A DNA stretch of 64,000 nt. It comes from Quillaja saponaria (Eukaryota > Streptophyta > Magnoliopsida > Fabales > Quillajaceae). Below the pieces are notes generated by a model that was not told the DNA's origin, made no database searches, and worked only from the letters and a program-made list of their open reading frames with translations. Both the position numbers and the translations under genes were made by a program. The DNA is taken from assembly GCA_029379385.1 (NCBI GenBank), contig CM055607.1, positions 9,920,001 through 9,984,000 on the forward strand, written 5' to 3'. Shown in pieces: positions 38,065-49,108 of this stretch (position 1 is its first letter; the number at the start of each line of letters is the position of its first letter).

Positions 38065-39912
38065 ATGAGAGGCCCTTTTAATCCTCAGAAACAAATCAGA
38101 ATCATAGCCTTTGCCTTTCATAACTGTTTTTCAAACATAAATTACTTTTGCACATATATTCCCTTAACTTTGGAACTTATCCCAGACAAACCCATCAACC
38201 TGACAACCTTAAATATCTCTTGGATCTTGCAAAGATGCACCAACTTAAGCATTCTCAAGAAAGCCCATGCTAAGATTTTCTCTTATGGACTTCAACAAGA
38301 CTGGCATTTATCATCCAGAACAGCCATTTTGTATGTTTCATTTGATAGAATTGATGCTGCGGGTACTGTTTTTGAAGGAATTCCTGACCCATCTAGCTAT
38401 CTGTGGAATATTATGATAAGGGCTTATGCCACTGATGGGAAGTTTGGGCAATCACTGAAACTATATGCTCAGATGATGCAAAAGGGTTTGAGGCCTGACA
38501 AATTTACTTTCCCATTTGCTCTTAAATCTTGTGCAGGATTGTCTAATTTAATGCTCGGGAAGTTGGTTCATTTGCATTTGGTTTGTTGTGGTTGCAATGG
38601 TGACGTATATGTTAATGCTGCTTTGGTTGATATGTATTCAAAATGCGGTAACATTGATACTGCTCGTTTGGTGTTTGATAAAATGCCAGAGAGAGATTTA
38701 GTTTCTTGGACTTCTTTAATTTCAGGATATGCACAGAATGGTTATAATAGTGAGACATTGGGTTTCTTTGATTTGATGCGTGGTTCAGGGGTAAAACCCA
38801 ATCGTGTTAGTATTTTGAGTGTCCTTCTGGCTTGTGGTAACCTAGGAGCTTTAAGCAAAGGTGAATGGTTTCATAGTTTTGTCATCCAAACTGGGTTTGA
38901 ATTTGATATCTTGGTTGCAACTTCTGTGATGAATATGTATGCACGGTGTGGGAGTTTGGATTTGGCTTGTAAATTGTTTCAGGAAACAGAAAGGAAAGAT
39001 GTCGTTTGCTGGAGTGCCATGATAGCTAACTACGGCATTCATGGACATGCCAGAAAGGCAATCGATCTTTTCAATGAAATGGTTAGAGAGGGAGCGAAGC
39101 CAAATAATGTGACATTCACTTCTGTTCTCTCAGCTTGCAGCCACTCAGGGTTACTAGAAGATGGCAAAAAATACTTTGAAATAATGACGCAGAATTTCAA
39201 TATTGAGCCTAAGCTCAGTAATTATGCGTGTATGGTGGATCTTCTTAGTCGTGCTGGACAGCTTTCTGAAGCAGAAAAGCTTGTACAGAACATGCCACTA
39301 CAACCTGATGTCAGTTTATGGGGTTCAATGCTTGGTGCATGCCGAAACTATGGTGATCTAGATTTGGCAGAGAAAATTGCTGATCGGATTTTTGAGCTAG
39401 ACCCCTTCCAGGCTGGCTACCATGTTCTTCTCTCCAACATATATGCTGCTAAATCTAGATGGGATAAAGTCGAGAAGGTCAGAAAGGTGATGTCTAGAAG
39501 AGGAACGAGCAAAATTCAGGGATTTAGTTTGATTGAGTGCAAGAATATGGTTCACAAGTTTGGGGTTGGAGACAGATCTCACCCTCAGGCCGACAGGATT
39601 TATTCTTTACTCATGGAGTTGGCTGCTCCAATGAAACACTTGGGTTATGTCCCTTTGACAGATCATGTGCTTCATGATATTGAAGAGGAAGCAAAAGAAC
39701 AGGTCCTTTCATACCACAGCGAGAGGCTGGCTATTGCATTTGGTCTCCTTAATACTACTCCAGGGACTGCTATTCGTGTTACTAAAAATCTTAGGATATG
39801 TGTAGATTGTCACAATGCTGTTAAAATCATTTCAAAGATTGTAAGTAGGGTTGTTATTGTTAGGGATATGCATCGGTTTCACCATTTTGAGGATGGAATT
39901 TGCTCTTGCTAG
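38065..39912 (+). CDS. PPR protein, E+/DYW class, truncated by four residues
   Basis: Intronless frame of 615 residues, typical of PLS-class PPR genes. After an N-terminal region with organelle-targeting character come PLS repeats ([57 protein letters not shown] and others), E and E+ motifs, and a DYW deaminase domain with the zinc/catalytic signature [12 protein letters not shown] and CVDCH. Such proteins specify C-to-U RNA editing in mitochondria or plastids. The family ends in Asp-Tyr-Trp. Here the frame ends GICSC then TAG at 39910-39912, while 39911-39925 in the +1 frame reads AGG GAT TAC TGG TAA (R-D-Y-W-stop). A single extra T at 39910 therefore removes exactly the last four residues. 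All other motifs are intact. Confidence 0.92.
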   Translation: MRGPFNPQKQIRIIAFAFHNCFSNINYFCTYIPLTLELIPDKPINLTTLNISWILQRCTNLSILKKAHAKIFSYGLQQDWHLSSRTAILYVSFDRIDAAGTVFEGIPDPSSYLWNIMIRAYATDGKFGQSLKLYAQMMQKGLRPDKFTFPFALKSCAGLSNLMLGKLVHLHLVCCGCNGDVYVNAALVDMYSKCGNIDTARLVFDKMPERDLVSWTSLISGYAQNGYNSETLGFFDLMRGSGVKPNRVSILSVLLACGNLGALSKGEWFHSFVIQTGFEFDILVATSVMNMYARCGSLDLACKLFQETERKDVVCWSAMIANYGIHGHARKAIDLFNEMVREGAKPNNVTFTSVLSACSHSGLLEDGKKYFEIMTQNFNIEPKLSNYACMVDLLSRAGQLSEAEKLVQNMPLQPDVSLWGSMLGACRNYGDLDLAEKIADRIFELDPFQAGYHVLLSNIYAAKSRWDKVEKVRKVMSRRGTSKIQGFSLIECKNMVHKFGVGDRSHPQADRIYSLLMELAAPMKHLGYVPLTDHVLHDIEEEAKEQVLSYHSERLAIAFGLLNTTPGTAIRVTKNLRICVDCHNAVKIISKIVSRVVIVRDMHRFHHFEDGICSC

Positions 39913-40181
39913 GGATTACTGGTAATGATACATGTGATTATTAATTTGAACTCTGGTTTTCAAATGCTTTTCTTCTTTGCCAGGGCGTACTCGCTTTACT
40001 AGAGTTACACGTTGCAGTAAAAGAAAGCTTTAACCAGATTTAACAAGGTGCATCGGTTAAATTGTAACGAGATGCATATAAACAATTCTGCATAAATATT
40101 GGCTAATTGCAGTAGAAGACAGCCTTAACCAGATGCTACTGGGAGTAAGAAACATATTTTTTGAACCTCTTGATTAGTTCA
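39913..40181. other. Short intergenic gap
   Basis: 3' flank shared by two convergent genes; its first 13 bases hold the out-of-frame end of the DYW domain. Confidence 0.5.
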
Positions 40182-41991
40182 TTAATCAACTACAACTATA
40201 TCTTGGTATTCTTTTCCAGAAATAGCTGATCTCATCACATCTTCTGGTCTCGGAACGGACTTCCTCAAGTCTTCCATAGTAGGAAGAACACCTCCATCCA
40301 ACAACGCAGACAATAAAACATCCGAAACTCCGTGAATTATGGCCACTCCATTCGACTTGCTTGCTAAGGGTCTTGAATGATCAGGATTTTTAAGGTTCCA
40401 AAACACAATTTCCGGAGGATTCATATACCCTCTCTTCCTAAAGCTCCCCCACACTGTCCAACCGCACATGGATGTTTGCTGGAATCCCATTTCACCAAAC
40501 ACGAAAATCTTCTTTACCATTTCATCTCTGCTAATTTTTTTTGCCACAGCAAAATCCGCAATTTGATCAAAAACTTTCTGGAAATTCAATTTTCCATCAC
40601 ACTCCATTTTTTTTCATAAAAGCAATCTTTGATTTAAGATTGTTTCCTTCAACCCTGCAAAGTTTTGCATTACTGCTACAATTAATCACCATCTCCTTCC
40701 AGGGCTCCTCGCTGAGGTCTGAAATCAGTAACCCCATTGCAAGACATATATTTGAATGTACACCTTTAATCCTATCCGAGGTGTCACAAATAGCCAAACA
40801 GTTGGTCATTTCTCCTCTCTTTGACAACTTTGGACTAGTCCCTGCCACTTATGCTCTGCTTCCTCAGCATTGCAACTGCGTCCTTCACTCAAAGAAGAAA
40901 CAATACCATGAGGAAGTAATGACCTCTTAGCCTTCCCCAGCCTAGCTGCAAGCTCCATGTATGCCTTAAACTTCTCCTTATCATCCTTATCGAACACCCT
41001 TATGTACAATTTCTTCATGGCCATTGAGAGGACAGGCTTAGGAGGGATTGGCTCTGCCTTCTTAATGGTCACTAATGCCTTACGGAGGGGAACAAGAACC
41101 TCTTTTTGCAGGCGGTTCCGTACCCTATAAGCATAACTGAGCTTCTTCCATGTCCTTATACTGGGTATCAGAATCTCTAGGAAAAAGTCTCCTTGCAACC
41201 TTTTCACATATCAATGTCCTTCTATCAAACAATTTGTTAACAGAAGGACACCATTTCGAAGCCAAGCTGATTTTTTCAGTCTCACCAGATTTCAAGAAAT
41301 TTATATCAGATTTAAGGAACTCTGCAAAAATCTCTGCTACCAGATTATACAAATGACAAAAACGACCATTAGAATAGTACAATTTTATAACTCTTCTAGC
41401 TCTAAACATGTTCACCTTCTTCTTCCAACCCTTTGAAGCCCCCTTACTCCTTTTGAAATTCTTGTTGCATTTGATCTTTGCCCTTCCTTTTCCACCTGGT
41501 GTTTTTACAATCCGATAGAGAATCTCAGGGAAATACTTAAAGGACCCGAATTTCGCAAAAGTTTCAAGATTGCAAGCCATGGTTTGTGGGTGATTCCGGT
41601 ACAACCAAATGGCCACGGCGATGAAGCCTTCTTTCTGAAAATTTTGGGTGCCTCTTGCAGCTTCTAGGTTACACATCAGTTTCAGATCAGTAACTGGGTC
41701 ATAATACCAAGCCTTTTTTAGAAAATTAGGCACAATATTATGTGCTTGATCGGCAGTGAAATTGAGGAAGAACTCAAGGCAGGGATCTATGGTGGTGGGT
41801 AAGAGCAATCTAGGTGGGGGAGATGGATTTGGGGTTAGTTGTTTTGGGGGCTGTGAGATGGTTTTTGTGGGCAAAGGTTTTAAGGGCTCTGATATGGGCT
41901 TAGCAAAGGCTTGTTTGCCATCAGACGCAGAAGGAGGAGGTGATAGAAGAAGATGGAGCTCCAGCGGGCCCAGGAGAGAAAGAGAAGCCAT
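40182..41991 (-). pseudogene. DUF2828/vWA-type gene disrupted by three 1-bp indels
   Basis: Single-exon locus starting at an ATG at 41991 (MASLSLLG). Its pieces read in order like the plant DUF2828 (DUF7788 vWA-like) proteins: DPCLEFFLNF, DLKLMCNLEAARG, EGFIAVAIWLYRNHP, EKISLASKWCPSVNKLFD, then YAYRVRNRLQKEVLVPLRKAL, TNCLAICDTSD, SDLSEEPWKEM, FQKVFDQIADFAV, IFVFGEMGF, PPEIVFWNLKN and SAISGKEYQDIVVVD. The frame changes three times: an extra base at about 41137, a missing A at about 40830 and an extra base in an 8-A run at 40607-40614. The 1810-bp span is 3n+1, consistent with these. The vWA metal site (DxSxS) reads DTSDR, so an essential Ser is lost. This supports a real pseudogene, although indels alone could be assembly errors. 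Confidence 0.8.
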
Positions 41992-43699
41992 TTGATGGTG
42001 CTTTTTTTTTTTTTTTTTTTTTTTTGCTAAGACATTTGATGGTGCTTGAGTTCTCATGGAAGTGTTGCTAGGGTTTAAGTAGAAATTGGCTGCTTGGGCA
42101 ACAAGAATTTTAACCATCTGGAATACTACTAACCAAACCAATGAACATGGCTGCTTGGGCAACAAGAATTTGGAACCATCTGGAATACTACTAACCAATG
42201 AACCAATGGATATGTTTTGGTTTTTTTTACTGCTACCTCCTAATCAAATCTAACGATTTCAAAAATAAAAAATAAAAAATAGAAATGAATCATAGATTTT
42301 TTTTTTTTTTTTTTGAAAGAGATATAATATTTATTTAAATTTCAAAAATGTGACTCGAACCCAAATGAACAAAGAAAACCGAAAGGACATTATTTATTTA
42401 TTTTTACTACATTGGGCAGGAAAAAAATATAGGAGAACAATTATATAAATGTGTGTACTATATTCAAATATATATATAACAGGAAGTCTATATTTTTTTG
42501 CTTTTGTTTTAATATTTTATAGGTAATTATATATCAGTTAATTAATTAGAATATAATTATTTAAAAAGGTTATTGTGAATGAATGAATTTTTACTTAGTT
42601 AATTTTAATTTATTGTCGATAGACGTGCATTTTTATTTATTTTTAAATAAAAATAAATAGATAAGAAATTTACTGTAAGAGATTTTTTTTTTTAAATATA
42701 TTAAATCGATAAAAATATACAATAACTTAAAATAGCAATAAATCATAAATATAGAGTATTGTATGAAAGTTTAATGATAAACAAAAATAGTTAAAAATAG
42801 AGATATTTGTTCTAACTTTTAAATAATATAGAATATAGATATAGATAGATATATGTCCCCTCTAATTTTAAAATAATGTCAATGATAGTTGTGTCAAGTG
42901 ATAAAATCTATTGATGTTATATACTAATCCCACCATTGTTTGGGATAGAATGTTTATGGAAAAGAAAAAAGTTACCTCTTGTGTGTAACAGATATTTATA
43001 ATTACTAATTTTGTTTTTTATTTTGGACAATAATAATTAAAATTGTAAATGACAATTTAATTATACTAGTAAGGCAAATTAATTACTTAACAAAAATTTA
43101 CTTGTAATTTTAAATTTTAGGTATGACTTCGAAAAAGTTGACTCGGTGATTATGTGTACTAAATTCATTGACTTTGAAATTTATCAAAAAAATCAATTTA
43201 ATTGATCTGTTCAATACAAATTTTATATTGCTTGGGAATTTGATTAATGGTATACATTTGTTCTGATACTGAAATATCAATTATACCATCTTAAACCTAT
43301 TTCCACGCCAGAATCCAAAATGTAATACGTGTATATGATCACAATTTGTCATTATGAAAATTAAGGTGCATCTAATGACTATTTATATACAGCCCAATTA
43401 ATTTGATTGAAATCTTATTTAGAGAATAAATATTGAGGAATTTGATTGAAATTTGAAAATACCTCAAAATTTAATACGTGTATATGGATCAGGATTTTGC
43501 CGTTGTACAAATAAATATTATAATTACATGACTACTAAAAAGGAATATGTCTTATAAAGGTTGAGGTTGTTGAGTAAAAATGACCAATACTAAACAGTAC
43601 TTCTCATTTCTTATACATCTTTTTAATTTTAAAATTTTACTAATTGAATTAATTGTTACTTTAAGTTAGAGGTGTTGGGTTAAGATCCCTTGGTTGTGG
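41992..43699. other. Intergenic, AT-rich
   Basis: Upstream of the vWA-type pseudogene. Begins with a 22-nt T run and a 61-bp tandem repeat, then AT-rich DNA. The part at about 43285-43465 is repeated downstream at 48020-48190. No gene was seen. Confidence 0.5.
42088..42197. repeat. Two-copy tandem repeat, period 61 bp
   Basis: Unit starting GGCTGCTTGGGCAACAAGAA occurs at 42088 and again at 42149; each copy runs on to CTGGAATACTACTAACCAA with a 2-bp difference inside. Confidence 0.9.
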
Positions 43700-46600
43700 T
43701 GTTACACCCCAACGGAGGCATGACTGGCCAGAGGGTTGGATAACCAAACTTTCGTAACCCTGAATTCAAAACAAAGTAACAACCATGACTCTTGACTCAA
43801 CTAAAGAATAAAAATTCACTGTAAAAGTTATTTTTCTGAAACAAATAACAACTTATTGAAAATTTATATAACATGCCTTAAACTACAACATACATATTCC
43901 TAATTCCACACGACAACACGAGGACAATTGTCTAGACTATGACATCATACAGAATTAGACATTACACCATTTTAGTGTGATTGCAAAATTTCATCCTTGA
44001 CTACAAGTCTGAAATCCTGCAAATACCTTGTTGTACTTAATTGTCGAGTCACCAGCTCGGCAACGTTATGTACCGAACTCGTGTTACTAAAAAAAATTTC
44101 ACAAAAGAGGGGTGAGTCCTATGGACTCCGTGAGTGAAAAATTGTATCCAAATGGTACTAGCATCACACCACACAAAAGTGTAACATATACAGTAACATT
44201 GTTCATATTGTAACTCACGTTACACGTATATATTGTAGTCATCATATAGTCACAATTTACATGATATACACTATCACAATTTAATCAAAGAAATAATATC
44301 AAGCAAAACAACCAAAGAGCCAACTAGTGACCCAACCCCGCACAACAAATTAATCTCCTTACACAATCCATCCCACTGGGGCTGAGCACACAATTTTAAA
44401 AAATTTATCAGAATCAGAATTTTCTTATGATTTTAAGTCAGGAGATCCTAGGTGCACATGGATTTTTAATTTCGGAAATAAAAATCGCTTTTCATAAAAA
44501 TCTCATTTTGTTAGCCCTTATCAACCACAATCAATGTCAAACAAAGCAAACAATATCAAGCAAATATAATTTAAATAAATTACTGAAATACTATACTTGC
44601 TTATTTTTCATATATCACATATATTCAAATAAACATATAGTTATAAAAACTAATATAACCCCTATAGGCAGTAATTAACCACTCACCCGTAACCGATTCC
44701 ATTAATCACTCACAATTGCGTTCACGCATCTCATCAGGTCCACATTAGCATCCGGAACTGAAATTCATATACCCAAATAATATTTAGTTCATGAACGTTA
44801 TTGTTATAATCTTTTAGTTACTAAGCTTATATCTCATCTTGTATAGGTTTTTTTATGAAAGTTTTCTATTAAACTATTACATGTCAATTAATATAAATTG
44901 GACTTTATGTGATAGAGGTTAATAATGAAAAGACATTTTAAATGTCTTGACTAAAGTATAGGGTAGGAGGAACCATTAGAACATAGATGGTACTTAGTGA
45001 GTTAGAAATGTTGAAACTGTCCAAACTTAGGGTTTTGATCAGTGTCCACTTTAATGGTCATATCTTTCTTTAGGAAACTCCGAATCCAGTTTCGTAAAAT
45101 TTCTAAAATACTAAACACATGTAGATTTATAATGGTATATCATTTGTAATTTTTAGATTTGTATATCAATACAGTTTATTGTTTGAATTTGCATAAAATT
45201 TTGCTACATGCAAGATTTTGATATCTCTGACCTTATCTTAATTAATCGAACATATCTTTCTCTAGGAAAAATGAAATCTGATTCCGTTTGTTGAGTTTAT
45301 TAATAGACAAGTATATCTATCTTTATTATTTAGAAACTTTTCCTAAAATCTGTCATGAACCCATTCAATTTCTTATATAAAACAAAAAATAGGTACTACG
45401 ACTTTGCCTGACCTAGCCAGAGTCTAATAACTATAACTCACAACATATTTGGAACCAAGCTATGAAATTTGCAAACAACATTTCAAGATCCTAAGCTACA
45501 CTTTCTCTTTTAAGCCTTTAATTTAATTCAACCCCGAAGACACTCGAAATACTGAATTCTTTCACCCAAGTATCTGCCATGTATCCCTTTTAAAACCATT
45601 CACTTAAATAAGAAATTACCATTCTTAATTTAACATATAACTTACCTAAACTATGGTTCAAAGGTAATAAAATTCCTGCACTAATTCCTTTTTGTTATAT
45701 TACACCCTAAAATCAAAATTTAGTACTTAAGATGATTTTTTTTTTCCTAATATTTCTATTAAGGAGTGATTTGAATTCTTTCAACTTCCTAATAAACATG
45801 GCAGCATATTTGCTGCCTTGCTTCATGCTTCCCACTATTAATTCACTACTACCTATTATAACACATTTATCACTCACGGACAAAGAAAATCCTTCTTATA
45901 TGGTTTATGTATTTTCCCCAACTCTTACTTATCCCTCTCAACTAGTTCCTAATTTGCTTCACTAATCATTAAATATAACAATTAACCTTCTAATCCTCTC
46001 ACTCAAACTCGGCTAACATTAAATTATAAGTAAATTTTCTTAATGCACTTTCTTAACACTTGACACTTGAGTTATTTGGTAGCTAACCCACTTCCAAAGA
46101 AAAAGAGATTTACAGGAACTTGCTCACTTAGCAAGTAGAAGATACCAACAAGGCTAATACCGCAAGAGTAAAGGAGGAAGAAGCGTTGGTTACCAACCAC
46201 ACTTCACAGGCCAAAACAGAAGGATTAAGGACTGACTTGACCAACGCCAAGAATAGGGGCAGCAATCCTTGAAAAATTAAGTCAATAGGCATCTCTATAG
46301 CTAAAATTAGTGAGACAAAGAGAAATCAGAAATTGATTTTTCCTATTTATAGTTTGGCATGTAATATTTTACATCACAGTAGCTTCAAGACACATAGAAC
46401 TCATGGGAAGCAACCAATTCAGCCAACCCAATTTCTTACTAAAAAAATAGACGTTGAAGTAAAATTACAGGGCACCACACTGCTGCCCCTGCACCCTAAT
46501 CCCTATACTCCAACACTTACGGCAGCTGCGTTAAAGCTTGAAAAAAAAAGAAACCAAGAGCAGGGAAAGCAACGAAAACGGCAGCAAGTGCCACCAATAA

Positions 46601-47490
46601 CGAGCACTCCAAGCTGAATTTTAGCTTTTAAATCTTTCCAATCTCAACTATTGCAACCAGACAACAAAAGAAAAGAAGGAGCTCACCAAGGAAGTGAACA
46701 TGGAAGCTCACAAGGTAGCAACCCACGGCCACAAAAGAACCAAAATGAAGAGCCTTATGCAGTAACAAGTGAAAGCAAAATACAGTAGCAAAGTCACGGC
46801 AGAGGAGCTTCTTTAAGAAGAAAATGTCCAGGCAGTTTTAAAGGAAAGAAAGCAAGTCGGTTGATAAAAAAAATCAAGCCCACTAGTTAAGAATGAATTT
46901 GTGGCCAAAATTCATCTTTAACTATAGTTTAAAATTGGTAGTGGTCCTTAATACTAAATATATATATGAGTTATAATAATTTTCTAGTTAATATCTTACT
47001 TTTATTCATGTACATATCAATAATGGTTGAACAAAATATTATTTACGTAACTAATATAATTTATGTGTAACATTTTAAAATATATATTAGACTACCGGTT
47101 TATAACTATTTATTTTCTTGCTTATTTCCTTTTTATTTACACTTAGTTGCAAACCTCAAAATTTTAAATTTTATGTCAATGATAAAAAAAATAAAAATTA
47201 ATTATCTATTTACATGTATATATATATACTAATTATTCCTTCACTCATTTAATTTACTTGGTTCAAAATTTTAATTCACCTTACAATCACAAATTATACA
47301 CGAAATATATAAAATTTACACTAGGATATCATATTATAACATGTTTAGTTATCTTGTTACTTATTTAGTTTGTTTATTTATTTATTTTTTACAACGAAAA
47401 TTTACATATTATGTTTAAAATTCAACTTCACGATATCGGGTTATAACATGTGGGTTCGATCCCCGACCTCTCCTTAAAAAAAAAAAAGAT
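43660..47490. mobile_element. Possible SINE-like repeat split by an LTR insertion
   Basis: Joining the sequence left of 43700 to that right of 47453 (one TSD copy kept) gives TTGGTTGTGGGTTCGATCCC, containing a perfect pol III B box (GGTTCGATCC), followed about 15 bp later by an A run. This looks like a tRNA-derived SINE or similar repeat that served as insertion target. No A box could be fixed with confidence, so this stays tentative. Confidence 0.3.
43700..47448 (-). mobile_element. Probable Ty3/gypsy solo LTR (3749 bp)
   Basis: The element begins TGTTACACCCC and ends TTATAACA on the plus strand and is flanked by the 5-bp duplication TGTGG (43695-43699 and 47449-47453). Removing it restores a continuous host sequence. 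In minus orientation it starts TGTTATAACCCGATATCG and ends GGGGTGTAACA, forms common in gypsy LTRs (chromovirus Tekay/Del-like LTRs are several kb long). The internal GGGGTGAGTCC..GGACTCCGTGAGTG block at about 44110 also recalls such LTRs. No gag, protease, reverse transcriptase or integrase was seen and no second LTR copy inside, so a solo LTR formed by recombination is the simplest reading; a decayed non-autonomous element is the alternative. Confidence 0.7.
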
Positions 47491-47849
47491 TAGGAGTTCA
47501 AAATTTAATTTAAATAAATTATTTTTGATATATCAAAAAACTATTTTAATTTTAATTTCCAAGAGTTGGATTGGTGGTCAAGAAAATATATTTTTTTTAT
47601 TGATTTTTTGAGTTTGAATCTTCTTGCAGAGATCATGAGAAGTAAAATTTTTATAAATTTTATAGTCTCAGCATGAATGACATGTCTCTTGCCCGAAGAT
47701 GTGATTTAGTCGAGGTATGCATAAATTAAATTTAAGTGATGTTTTAATTTGATCGATATTTCATAGTTGTCTTTTATAATGAAATACCAATTAGTAGAGT
47801 TTTTCTATTCTGTGTTCACTAGATACATAATAATATATCTACAAAAGGG

Positions 47850-48000
47850 TATTATTTATTATTGTTTTTAAATGAATAATATGTGGATATAGAATATAAA
47901 AATCTGTATTATAAAAATCTGTAATATGTGGATATAGAATATAAAAATCTGTATTATTTATTATTGTTTTTAAATGAATAATATGTGGATATAGAATAGA
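47850..48000. repeat. Tandem duplication, period about 102 bp
   Basis: A 49-bp AT-rich block (GTATTATTTATTATTG to GTGGATATAGAATA) occurs at 47850-47898 and 47952-48000, with a shorter partial copy of its end between them. Confidence 0.85.
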
Positions 48001-48019
48001 TAAATCCAAATTATTATAC

Positions 48020-48190
48020 CATCTAAAAGATATTTCCACGCCAAATCAAAAATTTAATGCGTATATATTTTCAAGATTTGTGCCATTTTGAAAATTAACG
48101 GTGCACCTAATTCCTATAAAAACAACTCAATTAATTTGATTGAAATTTTAATGGGAGATTAATGAGGAATTTGATTGAAATTTTGAAAGG
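48020..48190. repeat. Diverged copy of 43285-43465
   Basis: Both segments share in the same order CCATCT..AAA..TATTTCCACGCCA, a GAAAATTAA.GGTGCA(C/T)CTAAT block, AATTAATTTGATTGAAAT and GAGGAATTTGATTGAAATTT. They flank the gypsy LTR, so without the LTR they would be about 1 kb apart. This copy lies about 530-700 bp upstream of the defensin-like gene. Confidence 0.8.
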
Positions 48191-48631
48191 ATTTTCTAAC
48201 GTACGCACTTAATAAAATGTAATAAATATAATTTTTGAAATTTGAAATATTTCAGAAGTAATAAATTATAAATTTTTCTAACAGGTGCTCTTGTTAAGAT
48301 AATAAATATAGAAATTAATTAGAAAGCCATTGAAAAGGAATAATATTTTATAAAAAAGCTTTTCTAAAAAGTGTCCTAAGAGTATTTCATAAAGTACAAT
48401 AAATCTAGTTTTTAAAATTTGAAATATTTTAAATGTAGTAAATTATTTATTATATAATACTGAAATCATGGTCAACTATTCTAATAAATAATATAAATTT
48501 TTTATATTTATCATTTTAATAAGTGCCTTAGAGCACTTGTTAAAAAAATCATTTATAAAAATTAAAGTAGTTAAAATTACTAATGAATTATTAATGTAGT
48601 AATCTTAGAACACCTATTAAAAAAACTCAGC

Positions 48632-48638
48632 TATAAAT
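48632..48638 (+). promoter_or_regulatory. TATA box of the defensin-like gene
   Basis: TATAAAT 78-84 bp upstream of the ATG at 48716, predicting a leader of about 50 bases. Confidence 0.5.
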
Positions 48639-48715
48639 TCAGCTCAAAAAACACCCCATCCCATTGCATTGATAATTATAGATCCTATAGGAGCTGCAGC
48701 AAAAAGTGCAGAAAA

Positions 48716-49084
48716 ATGGCAAAGGCTTCACCCATGTTGGCTTGCTTGTTTGTTGTGTTGCTGATTTCATCTGGTAATCCTCTCTCTTATTATGTGATAG
48801 TGATAAATAAAACCATCATGTTGATTTGAACATTATTAATTACTATTTATTTTACCCTTTTGCCCCTTTGTATGAATTTGTGATTTTTTATGACTGACTG
48901 ATAATCTATATATACAAAATGGGCAGGATTGGCACCAGAAGTTGCTGCACAAAGTGGTGGTGGAACAATACCAAAAGGGGATCAATGCAAAACTGCAAAG
49001 GACTGCATACCAATTTGCGCTTATCGAGGCACTTGTCCCAATCCCACATATTGCTTATATGGATATTGTGTTTGCAATTGTTAG
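48716..49084 (+). CDS. Defensin-like secreted 8-Cys peptide
   Basis: Two exons, 48716-48773 and 48927-49084, with a GT-AG phase 1 intron, encode 71 residues. Exon 1 gives the signal-peptide core (MAKASPMLACLFVVLLISS); exon 2 completes it (GLAPEVAAQ) and encodes a mature peptide with eight Cys spaced C-x5-C-x3-C-x5-C-x5-C-x4-C-x-C-x-C, ending on Cys. A signal peptide on exon 1, a phase 1 intron near the cleavage site and a short Cys-rich mature part are the standard design of plant defensin-like (DEFL) genes, which act in defence or cell signalling. The spacing does not match a canonical gamma-core defensin (no clear GxC), so the subfamily is open. A TATA box sits at a sensible distance. The two exons join only through splicing, so simple frame scans miss the gene. 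Confidence 0.82.
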
Positions 49085-49108
49085 GTTATGAATTTATTCA
49101 CTCAAGAA

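Noticed and set aside
44427..46617. Frames of 77-94 codons inside the gypsy LTR
   Set aside because: Low-complexity, Ile/Leu/Asn/Lys-rich, without retroelement motifs, and located inside an element explained as LTR.
47453..47470. tRNA gene suggested by GGTTCGATCCCC
   Set aside because: Only a B-box-like segment is present; no acceptor stem, anticodon arm or D-arm can be folded around it.
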